From Gemmatimonadota bacterium (lineage in GTDB: Bacteria; Gemmatimonadota; Gemmatimonadetes; Longimicrobiales; Gaopeijiaceae), in contig SLFU01000007.1 in assembly GCA_007124095.1 (NCBI GenBank), forward strand, positions 1-40,721: 40,721 nt of DNA, given 5' to 3'. Every line of letters begins with the position of its first letter. Position 1 is the stretch's first letter. Of the stretch, positions 1-8,607 are shown piece by piece. A program made the translations under genes and the position numbers. The notes under the pieces are model-generated. The model saw nothing but the letters and a program-made list of their open reading frames with translations, did not search any database and had not been told where the DNA came from.

Positions 1-501
1 CATGTTGGTGAAGCCTGGACCTTCCGTACCGTTGCATGCGGTGACCTCACCCGTGCACCGGGCATAGGCGTCTGCGGCGTGGGCCGTTGATCGCTCGTCT
101 CGGCCTCCCCAGCAGGGGATGCCTTCTTCGGCGATCGCGTGCATCACGGTGTAGTTGCCGGGGCAGGTGAAGAGGCCCGCCACATTCTCTTCCTTGCAAA
201 GCTTTCCAAAGACCTGGGCTCCGGTCAGGGGCCAGTCCACATCGGGAAGCGGGTTGCGGCGCAGGTCGCTGAAGGCTGCGGGAACTGTGGGGCCGCTCTC
301 GAGGAGATCTCCCGGCTTGGAGCCAGGGACCTCCAACGGTTGGGCTGCGACATCCTTGCCCAGAACCGTGGCGGCGGTGAGGCCGGCTGCGCTCAACCCT
401 CCCTTCTTGAGGAAGTCCCGCCTGGAGACGTCCCCGTTGCGCGTGTGCTTTCCTTGGCCGACCTCTGCCTCGTGGTTCTGCTCACAACGTTCTTTGCTCA
501 T
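1..501 (-). CDS. Tat-exported thiamine-diphosphate-dependent enzyme, N-terminal part (partial)
   Basis: This gene is absent from the ORF track because it runs off the left edge; translating the minus strand from the ATG at 499-501 gives 167 open codons. Residues 26-32 read SRRDFLK, a twin-arginine motif, followed by a hydrophobic Ala/Gly/Leu stretch and a likely cut near VAAQP. From about residue 93 the sequence resembles the ThDP-binding N-terminal domain of the acetolactate synthase/benzoylformate decarboxylase superfamily. GRDERSTAHAADAYAR aligns with the usual RHE..AA..ADGYAR block, placing E136 at the glutamate that activates the cofactor. Such enzymes make or break C-C bonds next to a carbonyl and are normally cytoplasmic, so a Tat signal is unusual. 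The ribosome-binding site is weak (GGAACGGAG), and an in-frame ATG at 582 is an alternative start. The gene diverges from the PQQ dehydrogenase. Family call is fairly sure; the reaction is unknown. Confidence 0.82.
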   Translation of the reverse strand, partial: MSKERCEQNHEAEVGQGKHTRNGDVSRRDFLKKGGLSAAGLTAATVLGKDVAAQPLEVPGSKPGDLLESGPTVPAAFSDLRRNPLPDVDWPLTGAQVFGKLCKEENVAGLFTCPGNYTVMHAIAEEGIPCWGGRDERSTAHAADAYARCTGEVTACNGTEGPGFTNM

Positions 502-892
502 GGCCCGCTCGCTCCGTTCCGTGGGTACTGTTCCGTGCGGATATCTATTCGGACTCGCATTGTGGCCAAGGGCCTTCCCCATAGGGTACAAGACGACATA
601 ATAGGTTTTGCCCTGGGAGTGCGCAACGAGATCGGGGGGGTGGGGAATGGAGCTGTCGAGGGTAGGCTTTGGGGCGATCTGGCTCCTCAGGAACCCTTGA
701 TTGTCCGTGGGACTGAAAGTACTGTGCCAGACACCATACGTGCCGGGCGTTGAGCCACGGTCAGAAGGCCTCTCTTATAAGTGAGTCGAAGCGGGCATTG
801 CCGGGATCCGACCAATGGGTATTGGTACGGAAAGTATTCGTACGGTAAGAGGGGGTACTTCAGGGCGCGTACTAACGGAGAGGAGCACCGGT
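502..892. other. divergent intergenic region between ThDP enzyme and PQQ dehydrogenase
   Basis: I see no convincing gene here; the two overlapping plus-strand ORFs at 139-753 and 155-601 are mostly antisense shadows of the ThDP enzyme. The region must hold promoters for both divergent genes. A poor plus-strand candidate is TTGAGC (750-755) with TATAAG (776-781), whose 20-base spacing is too long to trust. A short direct repeat at 819-845 is listed separately. Confidence 0.5.
819..845 (+). repeat. two-copy direct repeat upstream of PQQ dehydrogenase
   Basis: GTATTGGTACGG and GTATTCGTACGG differ at one base and are separated by AAA, giving a 15-base period. The repeat ends about 47 bases before the chosen start of the PQQ dehydrogenase, where a regulator site would be expected. 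No regulator is identified. Confidence 0.5.
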
Positions 893-2611
893 ATGACTAG
901 AGCAGGGGCGGGGCGTTGGGTCGTTGGCTGCATCCTCGTCTCGTTATCGGGGTGGCCCGGGGCCGACGGGCATGCCCAGGTGCGAGACTTTGCGCCGGTG
1001 ACGGACGAAATGCTCGCGGCTCCCGATCCGGGCGACTGGCTGAACTGGCGGCGGACGTTGGATGGGTGGGGATACAGTCCGTTGGATCAGATCGAGCGGA
1101 CCAATGTCGGCGGACTCCAACTGCAGTGGTCATGGGGCCTGGAGCCGGGCGTGTCACAGACGACCCCGCTCGTCTACGACGGGGTGATGTACATCGTGAA
1201 CCCGGGAGCGGTGGTGCATGCGTTGGATGCGCGAACCGGGGAATTGATCTGGGAGTATCGACGGGAGATGGAGGATCGTCTCCGCCCCAATGCCCAGATG
1301 CGGAGCCTGGCAATTTATCAGGACAAGGTCCTCCTGAACACGAGCGATGCCCGGGTCGTAGCTCTGGATGCCCGGACCGGCGAGGTCCGGTGGGACACAC
1401 CCGCTGGACCGGAGGGGGTTGGGTTTCGCCTGACCAATGGTCCGCTCGTGGCGGATGGGGTGGTGGTCGTCGGATTGACGGGATGCAGCCAGTTCAGGGA
1501 AGAGGCCTGCTACATCGTAGGAATCGATGGAGACTCGGGCCGGGAGCTCTGGAGGACGTCGACCGTGGCTCGCCCCGGCGAACCGGGGGGAGATACCTGG
1601 GGCGATCTCGAGTGGATCTTTCGGGCCGGCGGGGATGCCTGGATGACCGGGAGTTACGATCCGGAGGCCCGGCTCATCTATTGGGGAACCGCTCAGGCCA
1701 AGCCTTGGTCCCGGGCCGCCCGGGGGACGGGCGGGGCAGTGGAACTCTACACGAATTCTACACTTGCGCTCGATCCCCGGACTGGGGAAATCCAGTGGTA
1801 CTATCAACATATTCCCGCTGAATCCCATGACATGGATGAAGCGTTTGAGCGAATCCTTGTCGACTATGACGGCCGACGCTCCGTGTTCACGATGGGGAAG
1901 CTGGGGATCCTCTGGGAGGTGGATCGGGACAGCGGGGAGTTTGTCCGGGCGGTGGACCTGGGATATCAGAACCTGATCGATGTGAATCCTGGTGATGGGG
2001 AGGTGAGCTACCGTCCCGGGATGCTCCCTGAAGTGGATGAGCGTATTCACTTCTGTCCCAGCACAGGGGGATTCAAGAGCCTTCGCGCAATGGCCTATCA
2101 TCCGGATACCGAGGCGTTCTACATTCCGCTCAACCTGAATTGCCAGAGCTCGGCGTTTCTAGGGGTTCGGTTCATCGAGGGGGCGGGTGGATCTGGAGGC
2201 GTCCGAGATCGCACTCTCCACTTTCATCCGGACAGTCCCGACCAGTTGGGCGAGTTCGTGGCCATGAACATGCGTACGGGCGAGAAGATGTGGAGTCACC
2301 GGCGTCGCGCACCTTATAATACGGCAGCGCTCACGACGGGGGGGGGGCTCGTCTTCGTCGGTGATTGGGATCGCCATGTGTTCGCCTACGACACGAGCGA
2401 TGGAACGGAGCTGTGGCGAACCCGGCTTCCAACCATGTCGAACGGATTCCCGATCACCTACGCTGTCGATGGCGTCCAATACATTGCGTTCATTGCTGGC
2501 CCGAGTCCTTCCGGATTGAGTTGGGCGGGGGCCGTGCCCAGAGCCTTGATTCCCGAGCTGAAGACTCCGCAGGGAGGAAGTGGAGTTTTCGTTTTTGCGC
2601 TTCCGCAGTGA
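893..2611 (+). CDS. secreted PQQ-dependent dehydrogenase (quinoprotein alcohol dehydrogenase-like)
   Basis: This 572-residue protein belongs to the eight-bladed quinoprotein propeller family, whose members oxidise alcohols, aldehydes or sugars in the periplasm and pass electrons to cytochrome c or quinone. Repeated tryptophan-docking blade motifs are visible, such as ALDARTGELIWEYR and ALDPRTGEIQWYYQ. The segment H312-DMDEAFERILVD aligns with the family's catalytic WDYDAVNEPILVD, making D315 the likely catalytic aspartate. A cysteine pair (GCSQFREEAC) may form a disulfide, but the adjacent-cysteine pair of methanol dehydrogenase is absent. There is no C-terminal haem domain, so an external acceptor is needed. 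I start at the internal ATG at 893 (MTRAGAGRW) because GGAGAGGAG lies just upstream and a Sec signal ending near HAQ follows; the ORF-track start at 815 would spoil the signal. It lies 243 bases before cyclase A1, on the same strand. Substrate unknown. Confidence 0.88.
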   Translation: MTRAGAGRWVVGCILVSLSGWPGADGHAQVRDFAPVTDEMLAAPDPGDWLNWRRTLDGWGYSPLDQIERTNVGGLQLQWSWGLEPGVSQTTPLVYDGVMYIVNPGAVVHALDARTGELIWEYRREMEDRLRPNAQMRSLAIYQDKVLLNTSDARVVALDARTGEVRWDTPAGPEGVGFRLTNGPLVADGVVVVGLTGCSQFREEACYIVGIDGDSGRELWRTSTVARPGEPGGDTWGDLEWIFRAGGDAWMTGSYDPEARLIYWGTAQAKPWSRAARGTGGAVELYTNSTLALDPRTGEIQWYYQHIPAESHDMDEAFERILVDYDGRRSVFTMGKLGILWEVDRDSGEFVRAVDLGYQNLIDVNPGDGEVSYRPGMLPEVDERIHFCPSTGGFKSLRAMAYHPDTEAFYIPLNLNCQSSAFLGVRFIEGAGGSGGVRDRTLHFHPDSPDQLGEFVAMNMRTGEKMWSHRRRAPYNTAALTTGGGLVFVGDWDRHVFAYDTSDGTELWRTRLPTMSNGFPITYAVDGVQYIAFIAGPSPSGLSWAGAVPRALIPELKTPQGGSGVFVFALPQ

Positions 2612-2737
2612 GTGGGCCTCTTGGTGCGCCGTGAACTTTCTTGCGTCCGGGCTTCCCGCGGGCTAGTATGCGGGTCGTTTCCCCATGCGGTAGCTAGCAC
2701 ACAAACATAAAGGTCGATTCGCGGGCAATTTCCGTCC

Positions 2738-2749
2738 GCGTCCGGACGC
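2738..2749. promoter_or_regulatory. 12-base perfect palindrome before cyclase A1
   Basis: GCGTCCGGACGC is a perfect palindrome about 105 bases before the cyclase A1 start, in the gap after the PQQ dehydrogenase. It could be an operator for the cyclase-flavoprotein-cytochrome series, but palindromes of this kind are not rare in high-GC DNA. Confidence 0.3.
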
Positions 2750-2854
2750 TCTCCCGAGTGATGTATGCTCGTTCTTCTGAAGATGGTCTCTCAGCTCGTA
2801 TTCCGGCTGCAATCCAGTTTCATCCCCTCAAGACGCATAAGGAAAGGTATCCTG

Positions 2855-3985
2855 ATGAAGCGTATGATCCCTGTGATTCCAATGGCGGTGGGAATGGCGG
2901 TTTTCTTGCCGTTCTCCCAATCCATTGGCGAGCTCACGGCGCAGGAGCGTGAGTACAATATTGTCCATCCCCGTGCGACCTTCGATGGAGAACCCTTCGA
3001 TCCCATCGAGACGACGGTGGAGTACGAGGCGCACCCGTCGACGCAGGATCCGTCCGTCCGCGTCACCTTGGAGGACCTCCGCCGCTGGGAAACCGAGTTG
3101 TCCAATTGGGGGCGTTGGGGCACCAACGACCAGCGAGGTACGCTGAACTACATCACGCCCAGGAAGGCGCAGGAGGCTGCTGCGCTCGTCGAGGACGGCG
3201 TCGCCGTATCCGTCCAGCACTTCGTGCAGTGGGAGCCTTCGCTGGAAAGCTGGCGGTTTGCCCCTGCCGAGCGTTGGCACAGTCACATGGTCCTGGACGT
3301 CATGAGCTTTTCGACCCACGACGGGACGCTCTCCCACATGGATGCGATTTGCCACTATCCGGGCGCGCGCGACTCCCCGTCCAGGCGGGGGGAGCCGGGG
3401 GAAGAGCAGGTCATCTTCAACGGGTATCCCTACGTGGTCGATCATTTCGGCGGCTGTGAGAACCTTTCCATCAAACAGATGGGCTCGGCCTATGTGACGC
3501 GCGGGGTTCTATATGACATCGCCCACCTGAGAGGAGAAGACTGGTTGGAGCCATCGACTCCGATCTATGTGGAGGACCTGGAAGAGTGGGAGGAATATGC
3601 GGGGGTTCAAGTAGGGCCTGGCGATGTCCTCATGGTTCGGACCGGCCGTTGGGCCAAAACGGAAGCGGAAGGGGCTTGGGCCTACAACCGGGGTGGTGCC
3701 GGATTGCATGCGTCGGTCCTCCCTTGGCTCCATGAGAGGGGAGTAGCCGCACTCGTCGGGGATGCGGCAAACGATGTTCAGCCGTCCGGGGTCGACGGAA
3801 TCAACCGACCGGTCCACCAGGTCGGTATGATGGTGTTGGGCCTCGCCTTCGTGGACAATGGATACCTGGAGAATGTCGCTCGGGAGGCACGCGAGCGTGA
3901 CCGGTGGGAGTTCATGCTTTCCTGGCAGCTTTGGCCGATTCCGGGAGGAACCGCCAGTCCGTTTAATGCTCTCGCAACCTTCTGA
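2855..3985 (+). CDS. secreted cyclase-family hydrolase, type A (cyclase A1)
   Basis: A 376-residue member of the cyclase family (PF04199), whose characterised members include metal-dependent kynurenine formamidase and isatin hydrolase, which hydrolyse amides or open lactam rings. H155-DGTLSHMDAICH-Y carries the metal-binding His/Asp set in the long form with two extra residues between GT and the second His. Other family landmarks are SNWGRWG near the start and GLHASVLPWLHERG in the C-terminal half. I start at the ATG at 2855 (MKRMIPVIP) because AAGGAAAGG is just upstream and a Sec signal ending near TAQE follows; the ORF-track start at 2765 adds an unlikely tail. It is first of a close series with cyclase B1, F1, F2 and cytochrome c (gaps 60-88 bases). 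Its closest relative here is cyclase A2 at 33155-34270. Substrate unknown. Confidence 0.9.
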   Translation: MKRMIPVIPMAVGMAVFLPFSQSIGELTAQEREYNIVHPRATFDGEPFDPIETTVEYEAHPSTQDPSVRVTLEDLRRWETELSNWGRWGTNDQRGTLNYITPRKAQEAAALVEDGVAVSVQHFVQWEPSLESWRFAPAERWHSHMVLDVMSFSTHDGTLSHMDAICHYPGARDSPSRRGEPGEEQVIFNGYPYVVDHFGGCENLSIKQMGSAYVTRGVLYDIAHLRGEDWLEPSTPIYVEDLEEWEEYAGVQVGPGDVLMVRTGRWAKTEAEGAWAYNRGGAGLHASVLPWLHERGVAALVGDAANDVQPSGVDGINRPVHQVGMMVLGLAFVDNGYLENVAREARERDRWEFMLSWQLWPIPGGTASPFNALATF

Positions 3986-4045
3986 GAACTGAAGCTGCTA
4001 GTCACGAAAAAGCGTCTTCAGGCCAACGTTGAAAAGGTGAATTAG

Positions 4046-5209
4046 ATGAATCGCAACCTCCTCTTCCTTCCGATTCTGGCGGCAATGCTGGGAATCGGAC
4101 CAATCATTTCGAGTTCTGCCACCCTTGCAGCCCAGATCGAATTCCCCGAACAGCGCACCCGAGCGGGGTCACTTTGGGACGCGAATCTCCCCAGGGAACA
4201 AAGCCTCTTGGGCCTCAAGGTCTATAACATCCATCCCGAGACTCAGACGCAGTCACGCCTGGTGACCCCCGAAGACATCCGTAGATGGGAGGACGAGCTG
4301 TCGAACTGGGGACGTTGGGGGGACGAGGACACCAAGGGGCTACTGAATCTCATCACTCCGGAGAAGACGTACGAAGCCGTTCAGCTGGTGGAGTACGGCA
4401 TTTCCGTGAATCTCCAGCACTTTGCATCCTTTACTCCCGAGGTCGATAGCTGGCGGTTCTGGCCCAGCGAAAAGTGGCTGACCTCAGTGGATCTCGAGAC
4501 CGGCGCCCCGAGCACGGGAGGTGCCCTGGATGCGATTCGCTTCAATGTCCATGACGGCACGATGTCTCACCTGGACGGCATCTGCCACTACGCTCGCATG
4601 GAGCCCATGGCGGACCTGGATCCGAATGTCAGGGTAACCTACAACGGACATTCGCACCCGACGACCGAGGTGTCGTGTCAGGGAGAGACCGGGATCACCG
4701 GAATGGGTGAAGGCTACATCACCCGTGGAATCCTGGTCGACATGCCGTTGCTCAAAGGTGTCGACTGGCTCGATCCGACAACACCGATCTTCGTAGAAGA
4801 CCTCGAGGCGTGGGAAGAGTTCGCCGGCGTCGAGTTTGGCCCCGGCGACGCCCTCCTGCTCCGGACGGGTCGGTGGGCCAAGCGCGAAGCGAAGGGTCCA
4901 TGGAAATACGACCAGGGTGCGGCAGGACTGCATGCTTCTGTATTGCCGTGGCTTCACGAACGGGACATCTCCCTCCTTGTGAGCGATGCCGTGAGTGACG
5001 TCCAGCCTTCCGGCGTGCAGAACTCGTTTCGCCCGGTTCACACCGTCAGTATGGTGGTCATGGGGCTGCCGCTGGTCGACAACGGGTACCTCATTGAGCT
5101 GGCTGCAGAGGCTCAGCGACTTCAGAAGTGGGAATTCATGCTCTCGTGGTTGATCAATCAGAGCGAAGGCGGGACCGGGGTTCCATTCAACGGGGTTGCC
5201 ACCTTCTGA
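4046..5209 (+). CDS. secreted cyclase-family hydrolase, type B (cyclase B1)
   Basis: A second cyclase-family (PF04199) enzyme, 387 residues, clearly related to cyclase A1 but of another subtype. It keeps the metal motif as HDGTMSHLDGICHY and the GLHASVLPWLHERD block. Type B differs from A by the EFPEQRTRAG stretch after the signal peptide, an extra SVDLETGAPSTGGALDAIRF insertion before the metal motif, and a WLINQSEGGT...FNGVATF ending. The Sec signal is MNRNLLFLPILAAMLG... with cleavage near LAAQ. The start has an AAAAGGTG ribosome-binding site. It follows cyclase A1 by 60 bases. A and B types always sit together in this window, which suggests successive or complementary hydrolytic steps. 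Its close copy is cyclase B2 (31918-33081). Confidence 0.9.
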   Translation: MNRNLLFLPILAAMLGIGPIISSSATLAAQIEFPEQRTRAGSLWDANLPREQSLLGLKVYNIHPETQTQSRLVTPEDIRRWEDELSNWGRWGDEDTKGLLNLITPEKTYEAVQLVEYGISVNLQHFASFTPEVDSWRFWPSEKWLTSVDLETGAPSTGGALDAIRFNVHDGTMSHLDGICHYARMEPMADLDPNVRVTYNGHSHPTTEVSCQGETGITGMGEGYITRGILVDMPLLKGVDWLDPTTPIFVEDLEAWEEFAGVEFGPGDALLLRTGRWAKREAKGPWKYDQGAAGLHASVLPWLHERDISLLVSDAVSDVQPSGVQNSFRPVHTVSMVVMGLPLVDNGYLIELAAEAQRLQKWEFMLSWLINQSEGGTGVPFNGVATF

Positions 5210-5273
5210 GGGATGCGTGCTAGCCAGTTGTGATACGAGCGCCCTCGCTACTTACTTGACGGAGGTACCAGAG

Positions 5274-6860
5274 ATGTCCGACGACGCGAATCAGAACCAG
5301 GACCAAGAGCAGCAAGGAAAGGTGTCACGAAGGCGCTTTCTCGGAGTGGCGGGCGCTGGTGCTGCTGCGGCCACGGTGGGGGGCTTCTCAAATGCTCGGG
5401 CCGAGTCCGTGCCGGTCCAGAACATCCCCGAACGCAGGACCGATGTGGTCGTGGCCGGGGCTGGAATGGGTGGCCTTACGGCCGCTGTGAGGGCACAGAG
5501 TCAGGGCGCCGATGTGATTCTCCTCGAGAAGGCCGCCGACCCCGGGGGCACGATGCGGGAATCCGCAGGTGGAATCCACGGTGGCGCGAGCAGCTATGAG
5601 GAGATGCGGGAACGCTGCCCTTGGGGCGATGCCGATCTCCAGAGGGCGCTGGCCACCAATTTGCCGCGCTCTTATTCCTTCTACGAGAGCATTGATGCTC
5701 CGGTGGGCCCCCCCGGGGACAATCCGCTCAGCCGCAGCATCGGGCGGCCGCCGGTGGCCTTCTCGAACTTCATGGTCAATACCTTCGAGAGCCAGGGCGG
5801 GACGCTTCTCACAGAGACGCCACTCCTTCGACTCGTGCGGAATTCCCGCGATGAAGTCATCGGGGTGGTCGCCGAAGGGCCGGATGGTCCGATCCGGATC
5901 CTGGCCAACGCCGTCATTTTGGCCACAGGAGGCTGGGCAGGAAATGCGGAGATGGTGCACCGTTATATCACCCGCGAGTTCCAGAGCATCCATCAGCGTA
6001 ATTGCGGCTTTGCCGGACTGCAGCCGGCGCTGACCGGGGATGGCTTCTTGGCCGCTACGAGTATAGGCGCTGCTCCGTCGGACGGTGGCTTCGACTCCTT
6101 TTACGGGCACCTCCTGCCAGCTCGCCCGGCCCAGTTTTCCCACCCCCTGATCGACTACTCCCTGTATCACGGGGAGTGGGTTGTTGCGTTGAATGTGAGG
6201 GGTGAGCGCTTCACGGATGAATCGAGAGGGAAGCTGTCGGGTTGGGGGGTCGAGCATACTCCGAGCGAGCAGGCCTTGAATGTCGAAGTGGCCTACCAGC
6301 CGGATGCGGCCGCAGCCTACATCTGGGATCATCATATCAATGAGACTCAAGCCCTGGCTGAGCAGAATCTCGGAACGATCGACAAATACGAAGCGTTTCG
6401 GCAGGCAGGGGCGCCGGTGGCCCGAGCCGATACCCTGGAGGACCTGGCCGATCAGATGGAACGGTGGGGCCGCGGGATGCCGGCCGAAAAGGTGCTCCGC
6501 GAGCTGACGCAGTACAACGAGGCGGCCCGCAATGGCCGGGCAGCGGCGCTGCCCATCCCGAAGGAGGATCCGGAGTACGCGGTTCCTGTCAGCGAACCCC
6601 CCTTCTATGCGGTGTTGGGCCAGACCGGTCTCACCGGGTCGTACGGAGCCCTGAAGGCGAATGCCGAGGGCCAGGTGCTGTCCCGGACCACCCGTCCGAT
6701 TCCGGGCTTGTACGCGGCCGGGATCGACATCGGCAATATTGCCGCCAACTCCCAGTATCTCGGGTTCCTGGGATACGGAGCGGCGTTCGGCTACATCTCG
6801 GGTACGAATGCAGCGAATCACCCGGGACCGCAGGGAGGATGGGAGATTGCATCTTCGTGA
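5274..6860 (+). CDS. Tat-exported FAD-dependent oxidoreductase, type I (F1)
   Basis: A 528-residue flavoprotein of the FAD_binding_2 group (fumarate reductase / 3-ketosteroid dehydrogenase-like), which oxidises or reduces C-C bonds next to carbonyls. Residues 18-23 (SRRRFL) form a twin-arginine signal. FAD-binding signs are VVVAGAGMGG (about 58-67), E85 in LLEK, GGTMRESAGG after it, and the C-terminal GLYAAGIDIG...YLGFLGYGAAFGY block. The start at 5274 is favoured over the track start at 5196 because GGAGG lies 9 bases upstream and the Tat signal is then N-terminal. No haem motif is present, unlike flavocytochrome c fumarate reductases, so electrons must leave through a partner; a cytochrome c gene lies two genes downstream. 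It is nearly identical in layout to F2, indicating tandem duplication. Substrate and direction unknown. Confidence 0.9.
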   Translation: MSDDANQNQDQEQQGKVSRRRFLGVAGAGAAAATVGGFSNARAESVPVQNIPERRTDVVVAGAGMGGLTAAVRAQSQGADVILLEKAADPGGTMRESAGGIHGGASSYEEMRERCPWGDADLQRALATNLPRSYSFYESIDAPVGPPGDNPLSRSIGRPPVAFSNFMVNTFESQGGTLLTETPLLRLVRNSRDEVIGVVAEGPDGPIRILANAVILATGGWAGNAEMVHRYITREFQSIHQRNCGFAGLQPALTGDGFLAATSIGAAPSDGGFDSFYGHLLPARPAQFSHPLIDYSLYHGEWVVALNVRGERFTDESRGKLSGWGVEHTPSEQALNVEVAYQPDAAAAYIWDHHINETQALAEQNLGTIDKYEAFRQAGAPVARADTLEDLADQMERWGRGMPAEKVLRELTQYNEAARNGRAAALPIPKEDPEYAVPVSEPPFYAVLGQTGLTGSYGALKANAEGQVLSRTTRPIPGLYAAGIDIGNIAANSQYLGFLGYGAAFGYISGTNAANHPGPQGGWEIASS

Positions 6861-6889
6861 ATCAGTTGGGGTACTGTAGCTGACTCGAG

Positions 6890-6917
6890 GGTATCAGGAC
6901 TTTAAGGTATCTGGACT
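6890..6917 (+). repeat. two-copy direct repeat between F1 and F2
   Basis: GGTATCAGGACT and GGTATCTGGACT differ at one base, with TTAA between them and a 16-base period. They lie 31 bases before the F2 start. They could be an internal regulator site or a scar of the F1/F2 duplication. Confidence 0.45.
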
Positions 6918-6948
6918 CGACTTACACAAGACGAAGGCGTGAAAGACC

Positions 6949-8532
6949 ATGGCGAACAATGACAAGGACCGATCAGCGACGGACTCGAGGGTGTCTCGCA
7001 GACGTTTTCTCGGCGTAGCGGGCGCTGGAGCGGCCGCCGCCACTGTCGGCGGCTTCTCGAATGTGCGAGCCGAATCCGTACCGGTACGGAATATTCCTGA
7101 GCACAGGACAGATGTGGTCGTGGCTGGAGCCGGAATGGGGGGGCTCACCGCTGCCGTGCGTGCCCAGAGTCAGGGTGCCGATGTGTTCCTCCTGGAGAAG
7201 GCGGAAGATCCTGGGGGCACGATGCGGGAGTCCGCGGGCACGATCCACGGAGGGGTGAATAGCTACGAGGAAATGCGGGAGGTCTGCCCCTGGGGAGATG
7301 CCGGGCTCCAGAGGGCTCTCGCCGAGGGGTTGCCTCAGGCATACTCGTTCTACGACAGCATTGATGCTCCGATTGGTCCGCCGACCGACAGTCCGCTGGT
7401 TCGGAACATCGGGCGTCCGCCCGTGGCCTTTTCCAATTTTCTCGTGAATCGCTTCGAGAGCCAGGGGGGTACGCTTCTCACCGAAACTCCCCTCCTGCGA
7501 CTGGTGAAGAACGCGCAGGACGAGGTGATCGGGGTGGTGGCAGAAGGGCCGGATGGTCCGGTTCGAATCCTGGCCAATGCCGTCATCCTGGCGACCGGGG
7601 GCTGGGCAGGGAATGCGGAAATGGTGCACCGCTACATTACGCGGGAGTTTCAGAGCTTGCACCAGCGCAATTGCGGATATGCCGGCCTGCAGCCGCCATT
7701 GACCGGGGATGGGCTCTGGGCAGCGACGAACATCGGTGCCGCTCTCTCCGACGGCGGCTTCGATAGCTTCTACGGGCATCTCCTTCCAGCTCGCCCGGCC
7801 CAGTTCACCCATCCGCTGATCGATTACTCTTTGTATCATGGGCAGTGGTGTGTCGCACTGAACGTGCGGGGGGAGCGCTTCACGGACGAGTCGCGAGGGA
7901 AATTGTCCGGCTGGGGTGTCGAGACTTCTCCCAGTGAGCAGGCGGTCAACGTAGAGGCAGCGTACCAACCCGATGCGGCCGCCGCGTACATTTGGGATCA
8001 CGAGATCAACGAGTCCCAGGCTCGGGTAGGCGTGCAGGTTCTGGGGGACATCGACAAATACGATGCGTTCAGGCAGGCAGGGGCGCCGGTGGCTCGGGCT
8101 GACACCCTCGAGGATCTGGCGGATCAGATGGAGCGCTGGGGTCGGGGGATGCCGGCCGAAAAGGTGCTCCGTGAGCTGACAGAGTACAACGAGGCGGCCC
8201 GTAATGGACGGGCAGCGGCACTGCCCATTCCGAAGGAGGATCCGCAGTACGCGCTTCCCCTTGGAGAGCCCCCATACTATGCGGTGTTGGGCCAGACCGG
8301 GATCACGGGCTCTTACGGTGCCTTGAAGGCGAACCCCCAGGGTCAGGTTTTGTCTCGGACCACACGCCCGATTCCAGGCCTCTATGCGGCCGGGATCGAC
8401 ATTGGAAACATTGCCGCTAATTCTCAGTATCTCGGGTTCCTCGGGTACGGGGCTGCGTTCGGCTATATCTCGGGTACAAATGCAGCGAACTATTCGGGAC
8501 CTCGAGGCGGTTGGGACATCGCGTCGTCGTAG
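6949..8532 (+). CDS. Tat-exported FAD-dependent oxidoreductase, type I (F2)
   Basis: A 527-residue flavoprotein aligned with F1 over its whole length and very similar at protein and DNA level. It has the same SRRRFLGVAGAG Tat signal, VVVAGAGMGG dinucleotide motif, LLEKAEDPGGTMRESAG segment and GLYAAGIDIGNIAANSQYLG ending. By eye, differences cluster in the N-terminal tail, in the HINETQALAEQNLG versus EINESQARVGVQVLG stretch, and at scattered positions, so both copies look intact and under selection. The ATG at 6949 has a modest GAAGG-type ribosome-binding site. It sits 88 bases after F1 and 75 bases before the cytochrome c gene. F1 and F2 may form a heteromer or act on related substrates; neither idea can be tested from sequence alone. 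Confidence 0.9.
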   Translation: MANNDKDRSATDSRVSRRRFLGVAGAGAAAATVGGFSNVRAESVPVRNIPEHRTDVVVAGAGMGGLTAAVRAQSQGADVFLLEKAEDPGGTMRESAGTIHGGVNSYEEMREVCPWGDAGLQRALAEGLPQAYSFYDSIDAPIGPPTDSPLVRNIGRPPVAFSNFLVNRFESQGGTLLTETPLLRLVKNAQDEVIGVVAEGPDGPVRILANAVILATGGWAGNAEMVHRYITREFQSLHQRNCGYAGLQPPLTGDGLWAATNIGAALSDGGFDSFYGHLLPARPAQFTHPLIDYSLYHGQWCVALNVRGERFTDESRGKLSGWGVETSPSEQAVNVEAAYQPDAAAAYIWDHEINESQARVGVQVLGDIDKYDAFRQAGAPVARADTLEDLADQMERWGRGMPAEKVLRELTEYNEAARNGRAAALPIPKEDPQYALPLGEPPYYAVLGQTGITGSYGALKANPQGQVLSRTTRPIPGLYAAGIDIGNIAANSQYLGFLGYGAAFGYISGTNAANYSGPRGGWDIASS

Positions 8533-8607
8533 ATCGGCCGATCCTCGTAATGAGCGATACGAAAAGTTGTTTCTCATGAACGAATAATAGACGGGAGTTC
8601 ACATAGA

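Noticed and set aside
5388-8577. Long minus-strand ORFs (477 and 534 residues) opposite F1 and F2
   Set aside because: They mirror each other only because F1 and F2 are duplicates; no ribosome-binding site or domain is visible, while the plus-strand frames have full Tat and FAD motifs.
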